A stretch of DNA of 64,000 nucleotides from Antedon mediterranea. Lineage: Eukaryota > Echinodermata > Crinoidea > Comatulida > Antedonidae. The position numbers and the translations under genes were made by a program. The DNA is taken from positions 37,692,501-37,756,500 of the forward strand of contig NC_092672.1 in NCBI RefSeq assembly GCF_964355755.1, in the 5' to 3' direction. Positions 36,501 to 51,500 of this stretch are shown here, piece after piece (position 1 is the first letter of the stretch; every line of letters begins with the position of its first letter). The notes beneath the pieces are model-generated. The model had not been told where the DNA came from. It did no database searches and saw only the letters and a list, made by a program, of their open reading frames with translations.

Positions 36501-39500
36501 GATAGCTTACATTTCTGTGATTTCTGTGGTTTCTTATCATCAGCTTGTTGTGTAGATTCCACCATTGGACTTGGTACTCTGGGTATATCCTTGTTTGGTT
36601 GTTTAACCATGTTGGCCGGAGGTCCAGGACTAGACGTTCGTATTGATTCTGGTTTTACTTCTAAAAACAAAAATAAAAATTACTTAAATACAGAAGCTTT
36701 TAATTTTTCGTTTCCATTCCTTAATATTTGAGAATGTCAGAGAAGATCAACCACAAAAGTGACTGCTGATGCATAATAAATAATATTTACCTCTGTGAGA
36801 CACCATATTTCCATGCTGTGAATTGGTTCCTGCCACAACTTGAGCCGCTGATCTTGGCGGTCGGGATTCATATGAAAGTCGTGCATCCTGCGATGAAAGC
36901 CTAACATCTTGTGATTGTTGTCTATTGTCCATTCGTGTATCTCGTTCGTCAATGTGCCTAGGAGGCCTTGATATATTCTGCATCGGGGGTCGTTGACCTC
37001 CTTGTGTTGGCGTATTAGGTCTGTGAGATGATTGGTTGTAATTCCTCGGAGGTGGTTTTTGATTTGATCGTAAATGTGGTGGCACATATCTATTCGGAAA
37101 TAACAGGAAAATGTAATACATTATTAAATGCATACTTCTGATACGACCTAAATGCTAAAATGCTTGAAGGTATGTTTTATTTCTGAGAATCTTAGTGTCT
37201 TCAACTAAAAATGACTTAAATATTCATAATATATATTATAGCCACTTTTCATTTATTTATGCAACACAATCGGTCAAGGGGTTGCGACAACTACAATGCA
37301 CTATACAACAAACTACAAAATACAATTATAAAAATATATAAAACAAGATAATTAAAATACACATAAAGAGAACAAAATATTATATACAAAAATTATTTAT
37401 ATTTTTTAGGTCTTTTTGGCAAAAGTGAACTTTATTAAAACTACAAAATGACTTTAAACAGAAATATATCAGCTCTCTATTAAAAAATATCAAATTAAAT
37501 TTTGTTGTATCTAATTGAACAGTCTAAAAAAAATATCAAAACAGATTTATATTGAATCTTTTGAGTTGCAGGATCAACATAATAATGATCTGTATTGATA
37601 ATACTGTAGTAGTATTAGTTTGTAGTTTATTGACAACTTCACTTCCGCCACTAAGTCTGTGCTTTGATTGTAAAACAGCTGCTATTGCTCTAAGGCACTG
37701 GACTTGGTCAGGTTAATAGCCATAAATAGACGGATACAATTACATGCATATTTATGTATATATTTAAAACCAGTACAATTCATTTAAAATGTATTAGACA
37801 AACATTTTTCTAAAGCCTGTTTTGATTAGACAATTTTACTTGCTGGAATTAAAAGCTTTAAGGGTCTTTCACACCTGTTCCGGCATGGTTCTGGTCCGGC
37901 GGCGGAAAATCCAATCGAACATTAATGTGTCATTTTCACGCGGCTACGCACATATCGATTGGCGCATAGCCGCTGGGAGCGTCGTGAAAACGAAACATTA
38001 ATGTTCGACCAGAACTGTGCTGGAACAGGTGTGAACGACCCTTTATGCTTGTCCATATTTGTATTTTGATGTAAGAAATGCACAACCAATCAGCACCCAG
38101 GAATGCTTGAGTTTTGCCAATAGATTTACCTTGTGAGGGCATGTGGACACAGTGTGTTGGACGTTCGACTCCTGATCACGAGATCAAGCATTGCTTGTAT
38201 CGTTAGGCAAGATACTTTACTTACATTTTCTTCTCTCCACACAGGTCTATAAAATTGGTACCCGGTTAGATCAAGACACAACTTTGCTCTGATTACTAGC
38301 TGCATTATGGTAGTATGTTTCCATACATATTTGATCCAAAAAAATGACTAGGGTAATACTGTTTCACAATAAGGCGCTATATAAATCCAGGATATTATTA
38401 TTATTGTAGAAAACAGATTTAATACATGAAATGTTGAATCCTACTTACTTCTGAGGACCTGTATTTCCTTCATTTTGTGTTTTTGGACTGCCAGATCTAT
38501 TTTGTTGAGATCCTGGGCTCATCCTAGCCTTTGGACGCTGGACAGCACTAAACTTGTCTTCTTCTGTTAAACCGTCATCTAATTCCATAGCAGTACGTTC
38601 CTTGTAACCCGTACTTCCTTCAATTTCTGCTGCTAAACGGTTTGCACGTTCTTGCTTCGATCGATATTCTTCCGAATCATCTTTATGTAATACAGTCCTG
38701 AAAAAATAATAAACAATTTTGATTAAAAGACTAGGAAGTTTTAGATTTGTGACTAAGCTCTTTTTACACCATCAAACTTTGTGTGACAAAAAAATGTGAT
38801 GTGCCCATATATGGACATTGATGTCATATCACTACCATATTTGGGCACATCACACTAGTTTTATAGTGTAGAAAGAGCTTAGGAACTAGGAACTAGTTAC
38901 GTCATGTTGATTATATGTACGAATTTACAGATGATGGAATGTGCTTCCTTACTTGATTCACAGTTTTGGTGAAATTTAGACAACGATAACACAATAATTT
39001 AGACAGGCAATGAACGATAAAAACAATATGAGTAGGTCTAAGGTAAAATGCCAATGCCAATAAAAAATTATTTTAAAGTTATTCAGGATTACGAATTAGG
39101 AAACGTTTACTACATAACTTTAAAATAAAATGTCAACGTTTCGTAACCATCATGGAACTATTCTCAAGAACAAATGAGTAAAATTAACAAAAAATCAGGA
39201 TTATATTGTAAAATATGAAGCAAGTAGGAGGTAAAACTTACGTGTAATCTTGTAGAGTTTTATCATATGAAGATTCATACCCAAATTGTTTTTCATTAGC
39301 TTTAAACATATCTTCTACACTCCAACCATTCTGTAAAAAAAAAGAAGGGAAATTCAAACTAGGCCTATTTTTACTCTTTTGTCCTTAAGTTTGGTTCCAA
39401 CTAGAGATACAATGCAAGGACGTAGAATCAACGCAAGCGAGTTGACCAATAACAAGCGACTGTTAGAATAATCCATTACCTGTGATTGGTCAAATGCATT

Positions 39501-42500
39501 GCATCTCTAGTTGGAATCAAGAATTACTAATAAGCTCAGACAACCAGTAGGAGGTTTTGTTTCATTTACATGATGTAAGATAAGATAAGATAAGATAACT
39601 TTTATTGATCCTCAAAAAGGAAATTCATTGCTCGTCATAATAACAAGAAAACACAATAAAAACAAATATAGCATAAAACCATTCATATAAAAACATCAAA
39701 AAATACAAGATAAAATTATCTTCTTGACTTTCTGTCGTACTGGATGATACCGGAGGGAATAAAGGATTTGGCATATCGATTTGTTTTCACACTGAGGAGC
39801 CTCAATCTACCACTTGGATTAAGTTGGTCTATGATCACTTTGTGAAATGGCAATGATGATTTATTTATTTCATACTCATCCAACAGCGAGTAACCCGCCA
39901 ATTACAGGATGGATAAACTATTTGAAATTTCACAAGACAAACATATACACAAGATGCTCTACATAAACAAAGACTTATTATTAAGTCTTTGGGAGTGGAG
40001 TTGTAAATTGTCATGAGAAAAAAACCCTGACATATGACAGGACTTGAACCCAGGACCCTTAGATTGGTAGCCAAGCATCATAACCACCAAGCCACAGCTC
40101 CACTCTGATAATGATGAAATAGAATAGATAATGATGCTGACCTCAATGAATATATAATAAATAATAATTTAATCAAAATAAATATAACTGGACGTACCGT
40201 ATCACCATCTAAAGATAAATCTGCTGATGCATCGTTGCTTGGCGTCCACTGCTCAAGTTCTCGTTCACCCGCCTGACCATTTGATTTCTTCCCGCTGATA
40301 TCTCCATCCGTCATGAAACCGGACTGTGAATCACCTAAAACAAATAAAAAAATTTTTATCAAAACTCTTTGAATAGATATAACTATATAAACCAATTAAA
40401 AAAAAATAAAATATCAATATATATATCAATAATATTATCAAAAATGGTTTTACTACTCTAAACCCCTTCACTATGCCCTCTCTTAAAATTATGCAATTTG
40501 CCGTTAACCATTTATAAATAGCATTTTACCCTATAATTCAACATTTATTAGTTTCTATCAATGGTATACAATAAAAAAGAATGATAATTTATAATGAGAA
40601 AATACAAAAAATACCATTAATAGAGGATCTTGCAAGAAGATCCTTGTAGGTTAAAGACTTACATGAACCCCTACAATGTGGTACAGTCAACTCTCCCAAT
40701 ACCGGACACCTTTGGGCCGGCCAAATAAGTCTGGTTTTCCGGAAAGTCTGGTATTCGGAATGTGTTTTTAATGGTAAATATAAATTTGGGACCTTTTGGT
40801 CCTCAAAAAAAGTCTGGTATTGGGAGAGTTTCTGGTTTTCAGAGAGTCTGGTATTGGGAGAGTTTCTGGTTTTCAGAGAGTCCGGTATTGGGAGAGTTGA
40901 CTGTATACGCTTTGTACAAACTCAATAACACATTGTAACAATAACTACTAACTTCATGTTATTAGTGATTTCAATAACAGGATGGTTTCAATTTAATTGT
41001 TAATTAGCGGGTGGAAAACCACTAAATGTTTCAATCCTATCAATCATAATTTAGGTCATTATAATAATCGGCTTGCTTAAATTGAGTGTACAACCACATT
41101 GTTGACATTGTTATCATTGGAGGTTGATATTGACAAGTCATTTGAACAGGACCTTAACAAATCTGAGTTTATTCAATGATAAAATTGTATAAAAAGAATT
41201 TGTAACCATACATTTTAATAACGATATGACATAAATGCTGTTTTTTCTTTTATAAGGGTTACGTAATGTTTTTTGTGGTGATGTTTTTTGTTGTTTTTAA
41301 ATCTTACTATCCTATCAAGTACTGGTAGAGGCAAGACTTTAATATTGCTAAATTGGTATACTACTTAGCAAGCTACAATTATTAAACAAGCCTATTTGGT
41401 AATCAGTCAACTCTCCCAATACCAGACTCTCTGATCAGATTTTTCGGGCCCAAAATTCTTCTTTAAAAAAAAAAAATAAAAATAAAAAACACATTTGGAA
41501 TGGCAGGATTTTCAAAATATCAGAATTTGCGGAAAGGGTGACCAGTATTGGTAGAGTTGACTGTACAGTATATAATGTAGTTTAACATACTTTTAACAGC
41601 GTATTCAACATCAACATCTCGTGCTGTAAGAGATACTATATCTTTGGCTTTAATCACCAGTTTATCTATAACTCTGTCCTTATTTGGTACTTCATTTGTG
41701 TTACCTTCTATCATATGTACCACTTCTAATACAACCTCAGCCTGAAAGAAGAATAACAAAATACTGTACATCACCATTTAACATACAGGACACAATTGAC
41801 ATTTGAAATACAGGAATAAAGGGTCTTTCACACCTGTTCCGGTACGGCGCCGGAAAATCCAATCGAACGTCAATGTTTTGTTTTCACGCGGCTACCCGCA
41901 TAGCAATTGGCGCATAGCCGCGTGGAGCGTTGTGAAAACGAAACATTGATGTTCGATTCACCGGACCGGAACCGTGCCGGAACAGGTGTGAAAGACTCTG
42001 GGAAGAAGTTTTAATTATTTGAAAAATGTTTATACTTTTTTTTATTTTATAAGCTACTGTACAGTACCACTACCGTTTGAAAAACTAGCAAAAATATTGA
42101 CAGAAAATTTACATATATTATAGAAATGTTATCCTTTACATAAATATGAAACAAATACAATCCTCTATCAAACAATACTTCAAAAAAAAGAATAGGGGAA
42201 TTACAGTATTCCAATTGCTGTGGTACAAGGTGTACAATCCACTGTCATTCTTAAATTGAATAATTAGGAATAATTTGGACATAACCACTTCCACAGGTTG
42301 CTATCCTTCTTCCTGTGCTTACATTACACATGACTAACATGGCAACAGTTGCCAGTCTTACAACCAACATATGGTACAGTGTATTGCATTCAGTTTTAGT
42401 AAGAATGTAAAGGAAAATGGACAGAAAAGAATGGTTAACTTTCTAGCCCAGTAAGAAGAGTGAAGAAACACAAATTATATTGAGCACTAAATTATAATAA

Positions 42501-45500
42501 AAATCAACTAATTTTGTATTCAAAATCTACTTTTGAATAATTATTAAAAATTAATGTAGTTAAAAAACTGTTAATATTACTCACTGTTCATATTTTAAAT
42601 AATTTTATATCTAATTTTAATTCATTGGTAACTACAGAAGCTTTAGTTAATAGGATTACTATGCATCATCATTGTGTTCAGTGAAGCTAATATAAACTGA
42701 ATGATGCCATTTCAGATATACAGTACTGTAATCATTTTATATTTATACCAAGTCTGTACACATTTCCTAATTATAAAAGAAAGCAAAACAAACTAAACAA
42801 AATACGGCTTTACCACGTTGAAACATCGGTTCTCGTCAGATAACCTAAGTTAAGCGACGTTGGGCCTGGTTAGAGATTGGATGGGAGACCATCTGAGAAT
42901 AGCGGGTGCTGTATACGGAGCTGGGGTCCCGTCAGGCATTTGAAATCAGCACTGCTGACTCTTATAGCAGCCCCTGCATCTAGTATATAGCCTCAGACCT
43001 CTGGTCAAGGTGGGCACTGGACGAGAGAAGCCCTTGATCAATTTAGGACCAATCAAAGTGCTTTAAACAGTCCTGGCTTTGTTTGTATCAAACCTGTTAG
43101 TGACGGTAATTATCGATGTTGGTTTCGATTGAATAAAATAAAAATAAAACTACCGTACCATAGATGCCTTGTTGATCATTTTAAATACTGACACTACAGT
43201 ACAAGAATGAAATACACAAAAGGTTCATCATTTTATATGGCACAGTATTTTTTAGAAATCGCAACAATCAAACTAAAATTACACCTGCTGGTGGATAAAA
43301 ATGACTTCTGCTTCTGTAAAATATATCCTTTTTGTAGAAGGTGGCTTACTTACTGGTTATAATGGGATATAATTCCTCTACGAAAGGAAATGCTTTCTAA
43401 CCAATTATGAATAGGATACTTCCTAGTCACTTACAATAAGCAGTTGCATAATTGCAAAAAATACATAATTACATAAATTATAGATAGAGAATTCACATCA
43501 ATATTTTAAGAAATACACCTTGGCAACATAGAATATCCAATGGTTGGGGTAGGGCCACTAAATTTTGTCAAAAACAATAATATTAATATATTTAGAAATC
43601 TTGATCCGACACTAACTATATGTTTCCATCAAATTCAAACTTCTCAATGTTATAGTACTACTACAAACTTTATGTGACAAAAAAATGTGATGTGCCCATA
43701 TATGGACATAATGATGTCATATCACTACCATATTTGGTCATATCATTACCAAATTTGGGCCCCATCACACTTTTTTTGTCAAACTACTTTAATAGTGTAG
43801 ACAGAGCGTTAACATTGTAAAATTTCATATAAATTTCAGAATAAACATTTCATTCAGAAGGCATCTATCTAAATTCTATGTTGTCTAATAATACCGCATG
43901 CAAATCAAGCTCATATACAGTAGTAGGACAGTCAAGTGTAAAATTTATCTACAGCAAAAGTAGGTCACTCATTATTTATTCATTATCTGTAATGTTACAT
44001 GGTAATGATAGAACAGTGTAGTAATACTATACTATGATCATTCTCTTGCATTTTTCCTTTTGCTTCTCTCGTTCCTGCTCTTTTTTATCTCATTAATTAT
44101 GTGATAAAACATTGTCATTTTTTTTTAGTTCTCGTCAATCTTTTTTTTCCAGCTTTTTAAAAATAATTAAAGATTTATATGTATCTAATTTAATGGAACA
44201 ATGCTATTTATAGTTACTATTAGCAGGGCTGCAAATTAACTTTTTTACTTGGTAGCACTATCAAATTTGTATGATGGCTCATAATAATTTTTGGTAGCAC
44301 CACCAATTTTTTTAGTAGCACATTTTCATCGACAACTAACCCCTTCCCTCAAACCCCATCCGCGCAGATCCGTTTTTAGTTTAGGTGGGGGGGGGGGGGG
44401 TGTATAAAAATGAAATACAGTACAACCTTAGGCTGGGGGTCAGGGGGCCGCCAAGGGGGCCGCCAATGGCCCGCTTTGGGGGGGGGGGCGATTTTTGAGT
44501 AATTATAGGTTGTTTCAATCGATTTCTGAGCACATAAAAATTCAGCACTGAAGAATTAAATTAATTTGGGTTATGCACATTTAGACACTGGTCCTGATGC
44601 GCCACTTATATTCACGCAAGATCTATTATTTTTACGGTACAGAAAGAAATTACTGCTTTGTATATGCGCGTAACCTTTCGTAGCCTACGCGTAAATAGAT
44701 CGTAGGTCATTGTTCGCTAAACCATGGAGGAAAAAATTTCCTCCATGGCTAAACATATCCTGTAATTTCCAAAGTTTTGTTCGTTGCCATGCCTACGATT
44801 TTATAATAATATCTACGCGTCGATCGTACGGTGGTTCGTAGGGTTAGTAATTTGTAAACACCAATGTCATCGCCTTTAGTTAGGAGCATAAACAATGGAA
44901 ACAAACATGTATTGTTGGCTAATTAAAATCCTATTCCTAGACGTTAATTTTTGTAGCCGCCCTACACATCGGTTGTCCTAATTTGGCAGGACATCCGCTG
45001 ACGAGACGAAATCGGGCCCTCAGCTCACGCAGAGAGAGTTTCGGCGGCCTACATGATTCAATCCTACCTTTTTAGCGAATTATAAAAACAACACCTTGGC
45101 TAGGACACCAACAAAATATATGCAAAATAAATATATATTCCATGTTAAGATTTAACATAGGCCTTTGTAAATTATTATTACGACAAAAGACCCGACCAGA
45201 ATTTGGAGGGGAAAAACGTGCGAACCGTGGGAACAGTTTAGAGCTGTATTACGTTTCATGTGACGCAAAATTCAGGTACACTGTTTTGTAGCCATCCCCC
45301 TCGTACCGAGTAAAAAAAACATGCGAGAGGTTTGCGGTGGTAAAACAGAGTATCGCGTTTCATGACATGTGACCAAAAAACTAGGTCTGTATTAATTACG
45401 GTCTTCTGTCGGCAGTCTTTTTGAGCGACCTATTGAACGTTCTGATACTATATTTAGAATGAATTGTTTACGATCTTTTTGTTTGCATGTTTCTGGATCG

Positions 45501-48500
45501 ACTGGACGTTCGCTATATTATTTTTATTAGTTGGCATAGTTCATTGTGTTGGATCGTGTCTCTACGTTTACATTGTAGGAAATTTATATTCGCCGTTGAG
45601 AGTAAAAAAACACACACGAATGAAATATTTACGAATAAAAACTATTATATTATATATTTCTTAATAATGTACAAATTGGTCCTCCTCCGCCACTCAAAAA
45701 TAACACATTAAATAATAATTTTCACACCTTGTTACTTACTAAGAACATCGTGAGGTTGTTTATTGAGGTTTATACTAACGAAGCCAAACAATGTAACCTA
45801 CATACAAAGCCAACAACGTAGCCTGTTTTATCTACGAAGCTACTTCGTAGGAAAAGTTGCGGTATTTTCTCTGATATATAATTTTCGATAATCAGAATCT
45901 GGAATAAAGTATTAAATCTACTGATAAACAATACTGCTGTTTAATCTATATAGTGAATAGATATTATTATATATATCATTAATTACATTATTTATTAATC
46001 ATGATATAACCATTTATACTGCCTAAAAAATGCTGATGACTGCGCGGCGACAATCCTTTGTATCTACCGCGCCCGCCCTGGCTAACTTCTGTGTACAGCG
46101 GTGATTTTCCACGAGGTTTGTGTCGTCCGCGCGTCACACTGTGCTGTGTGTTTGGTGTCCTTTTGTGTGATTGGGTAAGGCAGCATGCAATAAATGGACG
46201 AACTTCCAATCACAACGAGTGTAAAATGTTTAGGGGCTTTGTACGCTTGAATGAACCTGACACCTTTGCGGCGGCGGTGACTAGTGGAAACTCCTGAGCC
46301 TTCCGTAGTAGAGAGATTAAATTACACAGTGTTTGAAATAGGGAAAACACACCCGACTTCAATTTGAAACAACTCGCACAAGCAGACGATCTTGTCGCGC
46401 TATGCGCGACCTATTCTGTTTCTTAAGTCGCAAACAGAAAAATTAGGTCGCAAATGCGACCAAATACCCCTTAATTTGCAGCCCTGTATTAGTACATTGT
46501 TACAGACTTACTGATTTTTTGTGTGATTAGAATAGAATATATTTTCATAAAATTGCATTACTAGTCTTAATTTATTATACATTTAAATTCCTCAGAATTT
46601 GTTAAAATTGTTACAAAATTATGTTTATTCTTGATGGACCAGAGATTTGAAAATAAACAATTGAATTAATTAAATACAATACATTATAGAGCACTACAGT
46701 ATAATTATTTGTACTAGAAATACTTTCAATTCAAATAATTATAATGGCAATTAATAAGTACTTACACTTTGACTGATTGTGCTAAATATACCTTCATACT
46801 TCTTATCTGATATAACTTGTACTTGAACTTTTATTCCCTGTGAATACATAATCAAACCTCATGAATATTCATTATGTAAAGAAATACCAATTTCACATTT
46901 AATTACTTACAGTACGTGACTAGATATAGTATCTACACACTGTACAGTTACAATCTTTTGAGACAATCTCTAAAAGAATACTTAGTATAAATAAATGTTT
47001 ATAAATTTATTAAAATAAGATATTTGTATTAGTAATATTTGTATTTTGTCTTGTTACTAGGGGGTCCATTTTATTTTTTGGAATGTTACAGTATTTTAAT
47101 GATTTCCTGTCAGTATACTACTAAAGCCATTAGTAAACCCATTACACATTTTTTGAATGTTTTACTTAGTTACATTAAGTTTAGGTACTAACATTGGGTG
47201 GTAGGTCAAATAAATAGGTAAAATATTTTAAGTGGTCAATGCCAAGTATAGCTTCAAATAATATAATCCAATGAACTATAAAGGAATCATAAGGCATCAT
47301 AATCCAAGCTTGTGGGGTTCGAACACCCTTCCCCCATGAAATTCCCTTTTAAAACAAACTAGCGGAAATTCAAACGAATAGGACTAGCTAGGCTTCTGCC
47401 TAAATATACAATGACATTTAAGCTTGCTTAAAAAAAGATAAGAACCAACCTTAAGTACAGCTGCTGTGTGCACAAAGTGTGCATTTGAATATACTCCAGG
47501 TACAGCCTATTTAGAAAGAAAGTTACTATTTTAGCACCGTGACACAAGCAAACAGTTATGTCATTTCTACTGTATACCACCAACTAAACCATTTAAAGGG
47601 TGTAGCTCAAAGCTTACAATATATGGTTTTTAGTCGCGTGGACGCGACTATAGTTCACTATGTCGGTTGGTCGGTCGGTCTGGTATCACTATGCTTAGCA
47701 CGCGACTTATGGCTGTTGGCCTTGTTTAATAAAAAATAAATCCAAAGGCAAATTACTGAAAAAATGACAATGCTGTGGGTATCAATATCATCAGTGGCTG
47801 GATCTCAATGGAGACAAGTAAAGTAATCAAAAAGCTAAATCAAAAGGATAAAGTAAAACAGCCAGAAAAATTAGCAGAGCTTTCGGGCAACACTGGCCCT
47901 TCATCATCGCAACTATTAATTATTAATAAAATATATCCGCTGTAACAACATTGATACTGATTATAGACAGCAGTGAAGTACTGTAGAAATACTGCTGCTA
48001 CATGACTTTTTTTCTATACACTATATAGATTGTTGCAAACATACACATCTAAACCTGGAGCTACCCTTTAAATGAACTATTGTTAATGTTATTGATATTT
48101 ATTATGATTTAAATTATAGAGCATCAACCGTATGGAATAATCTTCCTGTACATATCCGTAAAAATTATGACACATTTACTGTAGTCAAGTTGAATTTAAA
48201 AATCTTGTATAACTACTGTACATAGTTTTATAGCTTTTACTTATATTTTTTTTGTATCTTTTTCAAATCTGGACCTCTTGGGAGACCAGTACTTGTGTAT
48301 TGAAAGAGCTATTCCAGAATAAAGAAAGATTTGTATTGTATTTAAATGGAATACAGTATATTTTACTCGTTACTAAATAAACAAATACATTTTACAAATA
48401 CTTTTATGTTTATGTGAAGCACGAGGGATAGAGGCTTTATGCATTACAGTATGTGCTTAAAATTTATTATCTGAAAATACAGTAGAAATGGAGAGAAAGT

Positions 48501-51500
48501 TACTTAGTTAGCATGGTTTTGAGGAGAAAGGGCTATTGTCGGTTTATCCAGGTAAGCTAGGCACGAAATAGACTATGGATTTACCTGTGATGAGTGAGAC
48601 TGCGAGTTTTGTATGGAGCCACTATTGTTACCACGTGGGTTTCGATTTCTGAAAGAAAAAATAAATAAGTTTCTTCATGATGAACAAATATAAATATTCA
48701 ACAATGGCTTGCCTCACTTTTAATAGTTTGTTTATTAAAGAAAAGTACAGTAACATCTACAAATTAAAGGCAATGGGCAAGCTCTCTCAACCTGGAGGAA
48801 AAAATTACTGAAAAAATTACAATGTGGATCAGCAACTGGATCTAAATGGAAATGCATTAAAATAAAGGCTATAATATAAATCAAAACGATAAAGTAAAAC
48901 GGCCAGAATTAAATTTCAGACCTTTCATTCTTATCTTAGCTAACTGTATTGTCCTTCTTCAGTGCAAGTTTAGAGTATGGTACATTTATAAGGTAAAATT
49001 CTAGATTCAAAAATATTTAGCCGCCTCATGAATGCTTCAAGTAAAGTATCAAGCCTGCAATGCTGAATATTTTATGATTGTAATCATGATTTATGGACTC
49101 TCTCTGATTTTTATTTTCTCATAATTGTAAAAACATGATGACAGTACCCATAAAAGTTTAAAATTATATTTGATTATTGAATTTTTAAATCTTCAACAAT
49201 TCTAGAGTGGGGTTTACTCTTTTTCTTCATGGATTTTATTTATAAGAACACAAATATTGTACAATTCTTCAACAAAGACATAACATGTATTCAGCCTGCA
49301 ATAATTTAAAGAAGGCAACAAATAATACACATACTGCAAACTGTACTGTAGTATAGTATACAGTAGAACACCTTAGGGACACCAAAAAAGTCCCCTTAGT
49401 AGTCCCCTGAATAGGGGTTGGTCATACACTCCTCATTCATTTCAGGTGAAAGTGTCCCTTAACTGAAGTGTCTAGGGGTTCTTCACATAAATAGGGTACT
49501 GTAGGTTTTTATCAGTGCCATTATTAGTGGTCATAATAATACATGTTCTGTGTGTCTACTGTATTAATTAGCAGAAATAAAAATTAAGATTATTGGGCCT
49601 GGAAGGAATCTACCCAAAAAAATGTAAGCCTGGGCAAAATATACTAGTTCTTGGATACAACATGCATACAGCATTATATCAAGTCAACTCCAGTTTTTAA
49701 TGATCAAAAGAAATAGTGAAAACCACAAACGAAAAGACATTTAGCGTATTACGATCAGAAAATCAATACAAGTAATTAAAGAGCTTCATAGTGAAGAGAA
49801 AACCCATTTAAAATGCTTATTGTCATTATCCAACAACCTACTACTATAAACTGTAATAATAGCTAGGAATGTAACTAGACAGAATCAAGGAAATCACTTG
49901 GGTAAACACTGACAAATTTCATTTAAAATTTTGTTTAGCAATATTGCTAATCAAATTGATTTTTAAGTCGAGAAACATACAATGGTTTTGTATTGTATTT
50001 TATTTTATGCTACAAAATTGTAGAAAATGTGTAGCAAGAAGGTTGTTTTGTATAGCTTTTTGCTATGCTACACTGGCGAAATGTGTAGCAATACAGTTGT
50101 TTTGTATAGCTTTTTGCTATGCTACACTGGCGAAATGTGTAGCAATAAAGTTGTTTTGTATAGCTTTTTGCTATGCTACACTGGCGAAATGTGTAGCAAT
50201 AAAGTTGTTTTGTATAGCTTTTTGCTATGCTACACTGGCGAAATGTGTAGCAATAAAGTTGTTTTGTATAGCTTTTTGCTATGCTACACTGGCGAAATGT
50301 GTAGCAATACAGTTGTTTTGTATAGCTTTTTGCTATGCTACACTGGCGAAATGTGTAGCAATAAAGTTGTTTTGTATAGCTTTTTGCTATGCTACACTGG
50401 CGAAATGTGTAGCAATAAAGTTGTTTTGTATAGCTTTTTGCTATGCTACACTGGCGAAATGTGTAGCAATAAAGTTGTTTTGTATAGCTTTTTGCTATGC
50501 TACACTGGCGAAATGTGTAGCAATACAGTTGTTTTGTATAGCTTTTTGCTATGCTACACTGCCGAAATTATTCCCTGGGTGAATTGTTAAATATAAATGC
50601 TATTTAGAGGGTAGGGGTGGGTTGTATTTTTTATTAAAAACTCCCATCTCTTTCCCCCAGTCTTTTTTGACTAAAGCATGCCTGATGGCACTTAAGCACT
50701 TGGTGTGTGCATAACAAATGTTATTATATAATATAGTATTCAGCAGAATTTCTTTTTTTTTTCAATATTGAATACAATTACAATTAATACATCTCCATTT
50801 TTTACACAATATAACCTCTATTAGTATTAAGGGGACTCCTTCAGAACCCAGCATAGTGTTCTCTTAATAGGGGCCAATATACATGTTTGTTAAACTGAAA
50901 ATGCCTCTTTAAATAGGGTTTTCCGATGAATATTGTGTCCCAAAAAAACTGTAATATATACTGTAGTGACAGTACAGTAGTATAAAATAGTATGCACTTG
51001 ATATCAAAATATACTACAATGGATACACAAGACTATTGCATCCCTGAGATAACCACTGCACCGCAAAGACCTAATAACTTGTCGCATATTTAATGAACTA
51101 CTGTACAGTAGCATCAGTGGATTTTACTGTACAGCATGATTTACTATTTACTAGATTTACTATTGTAACATGTTGTTTTTGTACATTATATTCTTAACAC
51201 AGTTAACAGTGGAGTGCAATACAATTACAATTCACACACACTCTATGCTATCTCAAACAGTATTGATCTATGATAGAAACAAAGTGATTTTAAATGTTCA
51301 GTACAAAAGTACTGTACATCATATTATACAGTGTAGTTATTATGTTTGCGCAACTCAACTTTAAAGTAACTTATATCAATGTCTAATAATATTATTATTA
51401 ATTAAAATAAGTATTGTTCATTTGTAGCACTTTTTTATATACTGTAATACCGTACTTGAATAAATGCCTCAAGGCCATGCTATAGTTTGTAATTATCATA

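Noticed and set aside
42802-42916. Functional 5S rRNA gene
   Set aside because: There are many substitutions from the animal 5S sequence, and it continues into a SINE body with an A-rich tail instead of a T-run terminator.
45464-46297. Short frames inside the hAT-like element as a transposase
   Set aside because: They overlap in different frames, are under 80 codons and show no hAT catalytic or dimerisation motif.
47630-47700. AGTCGCGTGGACGCGACT palindrome as a regulatory site
   Set aside because: It may be a dispersed repeat fragment; one occurrence in the window gives no basis for a function.
49360-49510. Possible further MITE (TACAGTAGAACACC ... GGGTACTGTA)
   Set aside because: Only about 7 bp of the ends pair convincingly, and a related stretch at 50818-50960 does not align over its full length.
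49944-50590. Frames of 212 and 187 codons in the 54-bp array, superficially like a Cys-rich repeat protein
   Set aside because: Two overlapping frames are equally open and the array lies in an ATXN2 intron; it is a period-18-codon artefact.
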